Positions 33,751 through 42,170 of a DNA stretch of 50,864 bases are shown in pieces (position 1 is the stretch's first letter; every line of letters starts with the position of its first letter). A program made the translations under genes and the position numbers. The notes under the pieces are model-generated. The model was not told the DNA's origin and made no database searches. It worked only from the letters and a program-made list of their open reading frames with translations. The stretch spans positions 1-50,864 of the forward strand of contig JASHVF010000383.1 in assembly GCA_030039615.1 (NCBI GenBank), given 5' to 3'. Source of the stretch: Gammaproteobacteria bacterium. Its GTDB lineage: Bacteria; Pseudomonadota; Gammaproteobacteria; Steroidobacterales; Steroidobacteraceae.

Positions 33751-34638
33751 TCACGGGATCCCGCGAACGTAATCGTACGCCTGGCGCGCGGCTTCGAGCT
33801 GGCTCATGCGCGCGTACGGGCCTTCCTGCTCGTCGAAGTAGTGCTTGAGGCCGGCGCGCTCCGCGGCCGCGAAGATCGGGCGGTAGTCGATCATCCCCGC
33901 GCCGAGCTCCGCCCCCGGATACTCGTAGGTTTCGAAGGCCGCGCTGCCCGCGCGCGACGGGCCGCGCAGAAAGTCCTTGACGTGAATCATCGGGAAGCGC
34001 TGCGGGTAGCGCGCGAAGTAATCGATCGGGTTGCGCCCGCCGATCACCATCCAGCCGCAATCGATCTCGAACTTGACGAGCGCGGGGTCGGTCTCGGCGA
34101 GCAGCACGTCGTAGGCGATCGTGCCGTTCTCGGCGGCGAACTCGATATGGTGATTGTGATAGGCGTACTGCAGTCCCGCGCGCTGCGCCTGCTCGCCGAG
34201 TCGATTGGCGAGCTCGGCGGTGCGATGGGCCTCATCGAGCGTCATGCCGCCAGAGTGCGCGCCCGGCACGAGCGCGCGCAGACTCCCGCTCGCGGCGTAC
34301 GCGGCGCCGAGCGCGTGCGCCTGCTCGAACGCGCTGGCCGGGTCGCTGAAGTCGAGATGTGCGCTCGGTGCCGCGAGCCCGTGGTCATCGAGCAGTCGGC
34401 GGAAATCGCGCGCCGCGAGTCCCGCGAAGCCGGCGGTCTCCACCTCGCGGAAGCCTATTGCGCGCACCCTGCGCAGCGTCGCCGCGGGATCGGCGGCGAG
34501 CGAATCCCTGACCGCGTAAAGCTGGATGCCGGCGACGCCGAGCGGCGTGGCCGCGAGCAGCGCCGGCAAGGCGGGCGCGGCGAGCGCCGCGACACTTCCG
34601 GTGCGCAGCAGAAAGCTTCGGCGGCTCAAGGTTCCCAT
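33751..34638 (-). CDS. Tat-exported sugar phosphate isomerase/epimerase-like TIM barrel protein
   Basis: This 295-residue protein of the AP-endonuclease-2/xylose-isomerase-like fold begins with a twin-arginine signal (LSRRSFLL at residues 4-11, then a hydrophobic stretch to about 31). The barrel contains GIQLYAVRDSL, the metal-site regions YAYHNHHIEF and FEIDCGWM, and MIHVKDF. A Tat signal means the folded, metal-loaded enzyme works in the periplasm, so the substrate is not a sugar phosphate despite the family name; 3-keto-glycosides are a fitting candidate. The start at 34638 begins the signal. The open frame upstream overlaps the divergent transporter gene and has no coding character. A TACCAT hexamer ends nine bases before the ATG. 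Confidence 0.88.
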   Translation of the reverse strand: MGTLSRRSFLLRTGSVAALAAPALPALLAATPLGVAGIQLYAVRDSLAADPAATLRRVRAIGFREVETAGFAGLAARDFRRLLDDHGLAAPSAHLDFSDPASAFEQAHALGAAYAASGSLRALVPGAHSGGMTLDEAHRTAELANRLGEQAQRAGLQYAYHNHHIEFAAENGTIAYDVLLAETDPALVKFEIDCGWMVIGGRNPIDYFARYPQRFPMIHVKDFLRGPSRAGSAAFETYEYPGAELGAGMIDYRPIFAAAERAGLKHYFDEQEGPYARMSQLEAARQAYDYVRGIP

Positions 34639-34678
34639 CGGGTCAGCATGGTACGCTAGGCGACGACAAGAAGGTCGT

Positions 34679-35894
34679 ATGACGACACTGACACGAACGC
34701 GCCTGTGCCTGATGATGTTCCTGGAGTTCTTCGTCTGGGGCGGCTGGTTCGTCACCATGGGGAGCTACCTGGCCGCGAACCTGCACGCCAGCGGCGCGCA
34801 GACCGGACTCGCCTACGGCACCCAGGCGCTCGGCGCCATCATCGCGCCCTTCATCGTCGGACTCGTCGCCGACCGTTATTTCAACGCCGAGCGCGTGCTC
34901 GGCGTGCTGCACCTTGCCGGCGGCCTGCTCATGTACGCGCTCTACGGCGCACACGATTTCGCCGGCTTCTATCCGCTGCTGCTCGCCTACATGCTGCTCT
35001 ACATGCCGACGCTGGCGCTGGTCAACGCGGTCGCCTTCCGCCAGATGGACGACCCGGCGCGGCATTTCTCCAGCGTGCGCGTGTGGGGCACGATCGGCTG
35101 GATCGTCGCCGGGCTCGTCATCAGCTATGTGTTCGCCTGGGATTCGCGCACGGCGATGTCGCAGGGACTGCTGCGCGAGACCTTCCTCATGTGCTCGGCC
35201 GCCTCGTTCGTGCTCGGCGCCTACAGCTTCACCCTGCCGGCGACGCCGCCGCGCCCCGCGTCGGGCACGGGCTCGGGTCTCGGCCGCCTGCTCGGCATCG
35301 ACGCGCTCGGGCTGCTGAAGGAACGCAACTTCGCGGTGTTCTTCGTGGCTTCGGTCCTCATCTGCATCCCGCTCGCGTTCTACTACCAGAACGCCAACCA
35401 GTTCCTCACCGAGATCCAGGTGGCCAACGCCACCGGCAAGCAGACCATCGGGCAGATGTCCGAGGTGTTCTTCATGCTGGCGATCCCGGTGTTCCTGCGC
35501 ACCTTCGGCATGAAGACGACGCTGCTCGTCGGCATGCTGGCCTGGGCGGCCCGCTACCTGCTGTTCGCCTTCGGCGATGCGCACTCGCTCGGCTTCATGC
35601 TGCTCATCGGCATCGCGCTGCACGGCGTGTGCTACGACTTCTTCTTCGTCTCCGGCCAGATCTACACCGACTCGAAGGCCGGCGCGCAGCACAAGGCCGC
35701 CGCGCAGGGCCTGATCACGCTCGCCACCTACGGGCTCGGCATGCTGGTCGGGTTCTGGGCGGCAGGGCGCATCGACGACCTGTACGCCGGCGCCGGCGCG
35801 CACGACTGGCAGTCCATCTGGCTCTATCCGGCGGCATTTGCGGCCGCCGTGTTCGTGCTGTTCGCGGCGAGCTTCCGCAACGAGCAGGTGAGCT

Positions 35895-35908
<14 letters not shown>
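34679..35908 (+). CDS. MFS transporter, nucleoside:H+ symporter-like
   Basis: This 409-residue inner-membrane protein has about twelve transmembrane segments. MMFLEFFVWGGWFVTMGSYL at the N-terminus, FSSVRVWGTIGWIVAG in the middle and LHGVCYDFFFVSGQIYTD later are characteristic of the NupG/XapB nucleoside:H+ symporter family. Members of this family are also found in sugar- and glycoside-degradation clusters, so a nucleoside substrate is not assured. ATG 34679 lies five bases after AGAAGG; only 40 bases separate it from the divergent Tat isomerase. Its stop lies inside the next gene (14-base overlap), which marks the start of a tight six-gene operon. Confidence 0.87.
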
Positions 35909-37136
<1,228 letters not shown>

Positions 37137-37157
37137 GTTGGCGACCTAAGAGGCGTC

Positions 37158-38960
37158 ATGCCGTTCGTAACCCCAGAGTCCCAGCAGAGCGCCTACGACG
37201 TCATCGTGGTCGGATCGGGCGCGGCCGGAGGTCAGACGGCCTACACGCTCAGCATGGAGGGCGCGCGCGTACTCATGCTCGAGGCCGGGCGGCGCTATAC
37301 GCCGGAGACCGAGACGCCGATGTTCCAGACACCCGACATGGCGCCGCTCGCCGGCTTCGGCACGCCGGGCAAGCCCTTCGGCTTCTACGATGCGACGGTG
37401 GATGGCGGCTGGCAGGTGCCGGGCGAGCCCTATGTGCGCGCGAGCGAGGAGGACGCGGGCCGCTTCGAGTGGTGGCGCGCCCGCATGCTCGGTGGTCGGA
37501 CCAATCATTGGGGGCGGATCTCGCTGCGCAACGGCCCCTACGACTTCAAGCCGCGGAGCCGCGATGGCCTCGGCTTCGACTGGCCCATTGGCTACGAGGA
37601 CGTGGCGCCGTACTACGACAAGGTTGAGCTGCTGGTCGGCGTGTACGGCACCAGCGAGGGCCTCGAGAACACGCCCAACTCGCCGCCGGGATGTCTGCTG
37701 CCGCCGCCCAGGCCGATCGTCAGCGACTACCTGATCGCGCAGCGGGCCCGGCGGCTCGGCATCCCGGTGATCCCCGGGCATCGGGCGGTGCTGACGCAGC
37801 CGCTCGACTACACCCGCAACCCGCAGCTCCTGCACCCCGGCAACGCGCGCGCGCAGCAGGTCCTCGCCACCGATATGCGCAGCCGCGCCGCGTGTCTGTG
37901 GGCGACCTCATGCGGGCGCGGCTGCGCGATCCGCGCCAATTACCAGTCGACCACCGTGCACCTGCCGCCGGCGCTCGCCTCGGGCAATCTCGACATCACG
38001 ACGGATGCCATGGTGTACGAGGTCACGCTCGGGCGCGATGGCCGTGCGAGCGGCGTGAGCTTCGTCGATCGCAAGACCGGCAGGCACCGGCACGCCAGCG
38101 CCCGCATCGTGGTGCTCGCGGCGAGTGCCTGCGAGTCGGTGCGCATCCTGCTCAACTCCACCAGCCCGCGCTTTGCGCACGGGCTCGCAAACTCGAGCGG
38201 CAAGGTAGGACGGTACCTCATGGACACGGTAGGCAGTTCTGTGCACGGCCAGGTGCCGCTGCTCGAGAGCCTGCCGCCCCTCAATGAGGAGGCCGCCGAC
38301 GGTCATCAGATGTATACGCCCTGGTGGCTCTACCAGGAGCAACTCAAGGGCAAGCTCGGCTTCGCACGCGGCTACCACATCGAGTTCGGCGGCGGCAAGC
38401 GCATGCCGGGTTTCGGCACCGCGGCCGGGCTCGAGTGGCTGACGGGCGGTAATTACGGCGCCAGGTTCAAGCAGGACGTGCGGCGCTACTACGGCTCGTT
38501 CGTCTACTTCGACGGGCGCGGCGAGATGATCCCGAACGAGCAGTCCTACTGCGAGATCGACCCGGGCGGGCTGAAGGATAAGTGGGGGATCCCGGTGCTG
38601 CGCTTTCAATGGCAATGGTCGGAGCACGAGACGCGTCAGGCCGCGCACATGCAGCGGACTTTCGCCGACATCATCGAGGCCATGGGCGGCAAGCCGCATG
38701 CGGTCGAGACCGACGGCGCCAAGGCGATCGCGCCCGGGGGCTCGATCATTCACGAAGTGGGCGGTGCCATCATGGGCTCCGATCCGAAGACCTCGGTGAC
38801 CAACCAGTGGTGCCAGACCTGGGACGTGCCGAATCTTTTCATCACCGACGGGGCGGTATTCGCCTCCAACGCCGACAAGAACCCGACGCTCACGATCATG
38901 GCGCTCGCGTGGCGCGCGGCCGACCACATGCTCGAGCGCATGCGACGCAAGGAGCTCTGA
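37158..38960 (+). CDS. GMC family FAD-dependent sugar oxidoreductase
   Basis: This 600-residue flavoprotein has an N-terminal ADP-binding motif in YDVIVVGSGAAGGQTAYTL and VLMLEAG at about residues 14-48. The GMC substrate domain includes LGGRTNHWGRISLR, where FAD is contacted. The C-terminal active site holds His in SIIHEVGGAIMG and Asn in NADKNPTL. It has no signal peptide but is coupled to a Tat-signal small subunit, so export together ('hitch-hiking') as in gluconate, sorbitol and fructose dehydrogenases is likely. The related glucoside-3-dehydrogenases oxidise glycosides at C3; the rest of the cluster fits that activity. Stop and next start overlap by one base (TGATG). Confidence 0.9.
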   Translation: MPFVTPESQQSAYDVIVVGSGAAGGQTAYTLSMEGARVLMLEAGRRYTPETETPMFQTPDMAPLAGFGTPGKPFGFYDATVDGGWQVPGEPYVRASEEDAGRFEWWRARMLGGRTNHWGRISLRNGPYDFKPRSRDGLGFDWPIGYEDVAPYYDKVELLVGVYGTSEGLENTPNSPPGCLLPPPRPIVSDYLIAQRARRLGIPVIPGHRAVLTQPLDYTRNPQLLHPGNARAQQVLATDMRSRAACLWATSCGRGCAIRANYQSTTVHLPPALASGNLDITTDAMVYEVTLGRDGRASGVSFVDRKTGRHRHASARIVVLAASACESVRILLNSTSPRFAHGLANSSGKVGRYLMDTVGSSVHGQVPLLESLPPLNEEAADGHQMYTPWWLYQEQLKGKLGFARGYHIEFGGGKRMPGFGTAAGLEWLTGGNYGARFKQDVRRYYGSFVYFDGRGEMIPNEQSYCEIDPGGLKDKWGIPVLRFQWQWSEHETRQAAHMQRTFADIIEAMGGKPHAVETDGAKAIAPGGSIIHEVGGAIMGSDPKTSVTNQWCQTWDVPNLFITDGAVFASNADKNPTLTIMALAWRAADHMLERMRRKEL

Positions 38961-39604
38961 TGGACCGGCGTACGACGCTCAAGTGGGTGCTCGCAGTGAG
39001 TGCGGCCTGGCCGGCCGGGCAGGCCGCGCTCGGACAAGCCACGACCGCCGCGGCGGAGGTGGCGAAGGAGGGAGGACTCGGTGGGGCAGGGTACGGCACG
39101 GATCCCGACCTGGTGACGCCGCACAAGCGCGGCGAGTACTGGCCGCTGACTCTCACGGCCGCTCAGCGCCGTCTCGCCGGAGTGCTCTCCGACCTGATCA
39201 TCCCGGCGGACGAGCGCTCCCCGGGCGCCTCCGCCGTCGGCGTGGTCGACTTCGTCGACGAGTGGGTGAGCGCGCCCTATCCCCGCAACCGCGACGACCG
39301 TAAAACCGTGCTCGAGGGACTCGACTGGCTGGACGCGGAGGCAACCCGCCGGTCGGGCAAGACGTTCGTCGCGCTCGAGGCGGCCACCCAGGGGGCCATC
39401 TGCGACGACATCTGCAGCCTGTCGCGCGCCTCCGCCGAGCGGCAGCAGGCCGCACGCTTCTTCGCGCTGTATCGCGATCTGACCGCGGGTGCCTTCTACT
39501 CGAGCCCCGTCGGCCGCACCGACCTCGAGTACATCGGCAACGTGCCGCGCGCAAGCTTCGAGGGCGCGCCGCCCGACCTCTTGAAGAAACTCAACCTGCC
39601 CTGA
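38960..39604 (+). CDS. Gluconate 2-dehydrogenase subunit 3-like protein with Tat signal
   Basis: This 214-residue small subunit partners the GMC flavoprotein. The N-terminus MDRRTTLKWVLAVSAAW has a twin-arginine motif and a short hydrophobic stretch, cleaved near residue 25. The mature domain contains LTAAQRRLAGVLSDLIIPADERSPGAS, the hallmark of the gluconate 2-dehydrogenase subunit 3 family, and GVVDFVDEWV. In known three-part enzymes a multiheme cytochrome c is the third subunit; none is encoded in this operon, so electrons must go to another carrier. The start overlaps the GMC stop by one base and lies just after GGAG. Confidence 0.9.
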   Translation: MDRRTTLKWVLAVSAAWPAGQAALGQATTAAAEVAKEGGLGGAGYGTDPDLVTPHKRGEYWPLTLTAAQRRLAGVLSDLIIPADERSPGASAVGVVDFVDEWVSAPYPRNRDDRKTVLEGLDWLDAEATRRSGKTFVALEAATQGAICDDICSLSRASAERQQAARFFALYRDLTAGAFYSSPVGRTDLEYIGNVPRASFEGAPPDLLKKLNLP

Positions 39605-39630
39605 AGGGCGATCCCATCGAGGAAGCATCC

Positions 39631-40311
39631 ATGAAGCGGACACTTTGCGCGGCACTGCTGGTGCTTTGGTTCGCGGCCCCGGGCGCCGGAGCGGCGGATG
39701 AGGCCGCAGCGCGCCCCTGGCGGCCGCTTCTTCAAGAGAGCAGCGCGCCGGACTGGCGCGGCTGGAAGGAGCCGGGACTGCCTGCCGGCTGGCACGTCGA
39801 CGGCGGCGTGTTGCACAAGGACGGTCCGGTCGACGACCTGGTGAGCAACGCGAAGTTCGCCGATTTCGAGCTCGAGCTCGAGTGGAAGATCGGCAAGGAG
39901 GGCAACAGCGGCATCTTCTACCGCGGCACGCGCGAGTACGACCATATCTACTGGAGCGCGCCCGAATACCAGCTGCTCGATGACGCCAACACCGAGGACG
40001 GCAAGAGTCCGCTCACCGCGGCCGGCTCCGACTACGCGCTCTACGGCGTGCCGCCGAACGTCGCCAAGCCCTTCGATCAGTGGAACCGCACGCGCCTCGT
40101 GGTGAAGGGCAACCACGTCGAGCACTGGCTGAACGGCGTCAAGGTGGTCGAGTACGATTTCGCGAGCGACGACTGGAAGAAACGCGTCGCCGCGAGCAAG
40201 TTCGCCAGGTACCCGGACTACGGGCTCGCGACTTCGGGTCTCATCGGCATCCAGGGCGATCACCCGGGCGCACTCGCGATCCGCAACATCCGCATCCGCA
40301 CCCTGCCGTGA
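39631..40311 (+). CDS. DUF1080 (3-keto-disaccharide hydrolase domain) exported protein
   Basis: This 226-residue protein has a Sec signal peptide (about residues 1-22) and a single DUF1080 (PF06439) concanavalin-like beta-sandwich. Typical blocks are WHVDGGVLHKDG, DFELELEWKIGKEGNSGIFYRG, WNRTRLVVKGNHVEHWLNG and ATSGLIGIQGDH. The family was renamed from DUF1080 to '3-keto-disaccharide hydrolase' after members from gut Bacteroides were shown to cleave 3-keto-glycosides (recalled, not checked). Placement 26 bases after the GMC small subunit therefore supports a periplasmic oxidise-then-cleave route. The stop overlaps the next start by four bases (GTGA). Confidence 0.9.
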   Translation: MKRTLCAALLVLWFAAPGAGAADEAAARPWRPLLQESSAPDWRGWKEPGLPAGWHVDGGVLHKDGPVDDLVSNAKFADFELELEWKIGKEGNSGIFYRGTREYDHIYWSAPEYQLLDDANTEDGKSPLTAAGSDYALYGVPPNVAKPFDQWNRTRLVVKGNHVEHWLNGVKVVEYDFASDDWKKRVAASKFARYPDYGLATSGLIGIQGDHPGALAIRNIRIRTLP

Positions 40312-42149
40312 GCGAAGCCGCGCTGGCTGAATCGATGCGCCGCATCAGCGGCCTGCTTCAGTCGGGCCAGTACGCCGCGGCGCACGCACAGCTCGAGCCC
40401 CTGGTAGCGGCAAATCCCGACTATCTCGAAGGGCTGCGGCTGCTGGCCGGCACCAAGCAGGCGCTCGGCGACGGCGCCCAGGCCGAGTCGCTGCTGCGGC
40501 GCGCGCTCGGGATCGACCCCGCGTCCGCCCCCACGCTGACCACTCTCGCGGAGCTGCTGTTCCTCTCCGGTCGCAGCGCCGAGGCCGTAGCGCTGTTGCG
40601 GCGCGCGCTCGAGGTCGCCGTGCCGTACCCGCGGGCCGCGCTGCTGCTGACGCGTCATTACCTCGACACGGGTCAGCCGGCGCCGGCGCTCGAGGTCGCC
40701 GCTCCCTGGTGCGAGAGCGGCAAGGCCGACGCCGATCTCGCGGCGCTGCACGTCGGCGCCCTGGCCGCGCTCGGCCGGCAAAGCGAAGCGGTGGCGACCT
40801 ATCGGCGCCTGGTGGCCGGCGCGCCCGACAATCCGGTCATGACGCATACGCTCGCCATCGCGCTCAATGCCGCGGGTCAGCCCGCGCAAGCCGAGCGCCT
40901 CGCGCGCCAGAGTCTCGCGCGCGGCCGGCCGACGCCCGCGATGTACTACACGCATGCGCGCAGCCTCCTCGCGCTCGAGCGATTCGACGAGGCCGAGGCG
41001 GCGCTGCGCGAATGCGTGCGACTCGAGCCGCGGCGCGCCGAGACCCACGACCGGCTGGCGCAGCTCATCTGGCGACGTACCGGGGACATCAGCGAGTCGA
41101 CCCGCACGCTGACCGAAGCGCTCGAGAAATTCCCGCACGACGATGCCCTGCGGGGCGCCAAGGCCGCCCTGCTGCAGGGAGCGGGCGACGTGCGCGGCGC
41201 CTTCGCCTGCCTCGCCGAGCGCGCCGCACGCGCAGATTCCCATCCCAGCATGCTGATTCGCGCCGGCCTCGCCGCGCTCGAGTTCGAGCCCGCCACGGCG
41301 CTGACACTCGCAGAGCGCGCACTGCAGGCGCTGCCCGACGATCACACCGCACGCCGGCTCCTGTGCGCGGCCTGTCTCGGCGTGGGGGAGGCGGGGCGGG
41401 CGCTCACCGAATGTGCGACGCTGCTGGCGGCCACGCCGGACCATCAATACGTCATCGCCATGCAGACGACGGCGCTGCGCCTCATGAACGATCCGCGCTA
41501 TGAATCGTTCTGCGATTACGCGCGGATGGTTCTCTCGATGCCCATCGAGGTGCCTCCCGGCTGGGCCGATCTCGACAGCTTCCTGACGGAGCTCGCCGCA
41601 CGCCTCGCAGCGCTGCACAACCCGCACGGCCACCGGCTGCTGTTCCAGTCGCTGCGCCAGGGCACCGAGACCACGCAGGATCTCTCGCGCAGCCAGGATC
41701 CGGTCATCCAGGCGCTGTTTCGCGCCTTCGCCGCGCCGATCGCCCGCTACCGCGAGCACATCGGCCAGGGAGAGGATGCTCTGCGGCGCCGCAACCGGGG
41801 GGCGGCGCGCTTCAACGGCGCCTGGTCGGTGCGGCTGCACAGCGACGGCTACCACACCAGCCACGTGCATCCACGCGGCTGGATCTCGTCCGCGTTCTAC
41901 GTGCAGCTGCCGGATTCCATGAAGCGCGGGCACGCGGGGGAGGGCATTCTCAGCTTCGGCGCGCCGGGCATGCTGACGACGCCGACACTCCCTGCGGAGC
42001 TCTCAGTGCGCCCCGAGGTGGGAATGCTGGTGCTGTTCCCGTCGTATTTCTGGCACGGCACGCTGCCGTTTCACAGCGACCAGCCGCGACTCACGGTGGC
42101 CTTCGACGCCGTACCGGAGACAAAAAAATCTCCCCTCACGTTGCCGTGA
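40308..42149 (+). CDS. TPR-repeat protein fused to a 2OG-Fe(II) oxygenase domain
   Basis: This 613-residue protein joins about ten tetratricopeptide-like helical repeats (residues about 10-380; for example YLEGLRLLAGTKQALGDGAQ and RAETHDRLAQLIW) to a C-terminal 2-oxoglutarate/iron oxygenase of the PF13759 type. Likely iron ligands are His519 and His521 (HTSHVHPRG) and His583 (YFWHG), with 2OG-binding Arg594, giving the usual spacing. No signal peptide is seen. TPR-linked oxygenases of this kind hydroxylate proteins; the TPRs would hold the target. It is the last gene of the 3-keto-sugar operon, coupled by a GTGA overlap, and its 3' end runs into the terminator hairpin of the convergent TonB-dependent receptor gene. 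Confidence 0.85.
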   Translation: MSEAALAESMRRISGLLQSGQYAAAHAQLEPLVAANPDYLEGLRLLAGTKQALGDGAQAESLLRRALGIDPASAPTLTTLAELLFLSGRSAEAVALLRRALEVAVPYPRAALLLTRHYLDTGQPAPALEVAAPWCESGKADADLAALHVGALAALGRQSEAVATYRRLVAGAPDNPVMTHTLAIALNAAGQPAQAERLARQSLARGRPTPAMYYTHARSLLALERFDEAEAALRECVRLEPRRAETHDRLAQLIWRRTGDISESTRTLTEALEKFPHDDALRGAKAALLQGAGDVRGAFACLAERAARADSHPSMLIRAGLAALEFEPATALTLAERALQALPDDHTARRLLCAACLGVGEAGRALTECATLLAATPDHQYVIAMQTTALRLMNDPRYESFCDYARMVLSMPIEVPPGWADLDSFLTELAARLAALHNPHGHRLLFQSLRQGTETTQDLSRSQDPVIQALFRAFAAPIARYREHIGQGEDALRRRNRGAARFNGAWSVRLHSDGYHTSHVHPRGWISSAFYVQLPDSMKRGHAGEGILSFGAPGMLTTPTLPAELSVRPEVGMLVLFPSYFWHGTLPFHSDQPRLTVAFDAVPETKKSPLTLP

Positions 42150-42156
42150 GGGGAGA
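42122..42156 (-). terminator. Strong rho-independent terminator of the TonB-dependent receptor gene
   Basis: Twelve perfectly paired bases (42129-42140 with 42145-42156) around a TTGC loop are followed, on the minus strand, by seven T (A-run at 42122-42128). It lies 14 bases after the minus-strand stop. On the plus strand the T-tract is absent, so it works mainly in the minus direction. It coincides with the last codons and stop of the TPR-oxygenase gene. Confidence 0.9.
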
Positions 42157-42170
42157 CTGTCAGGTCGCTC

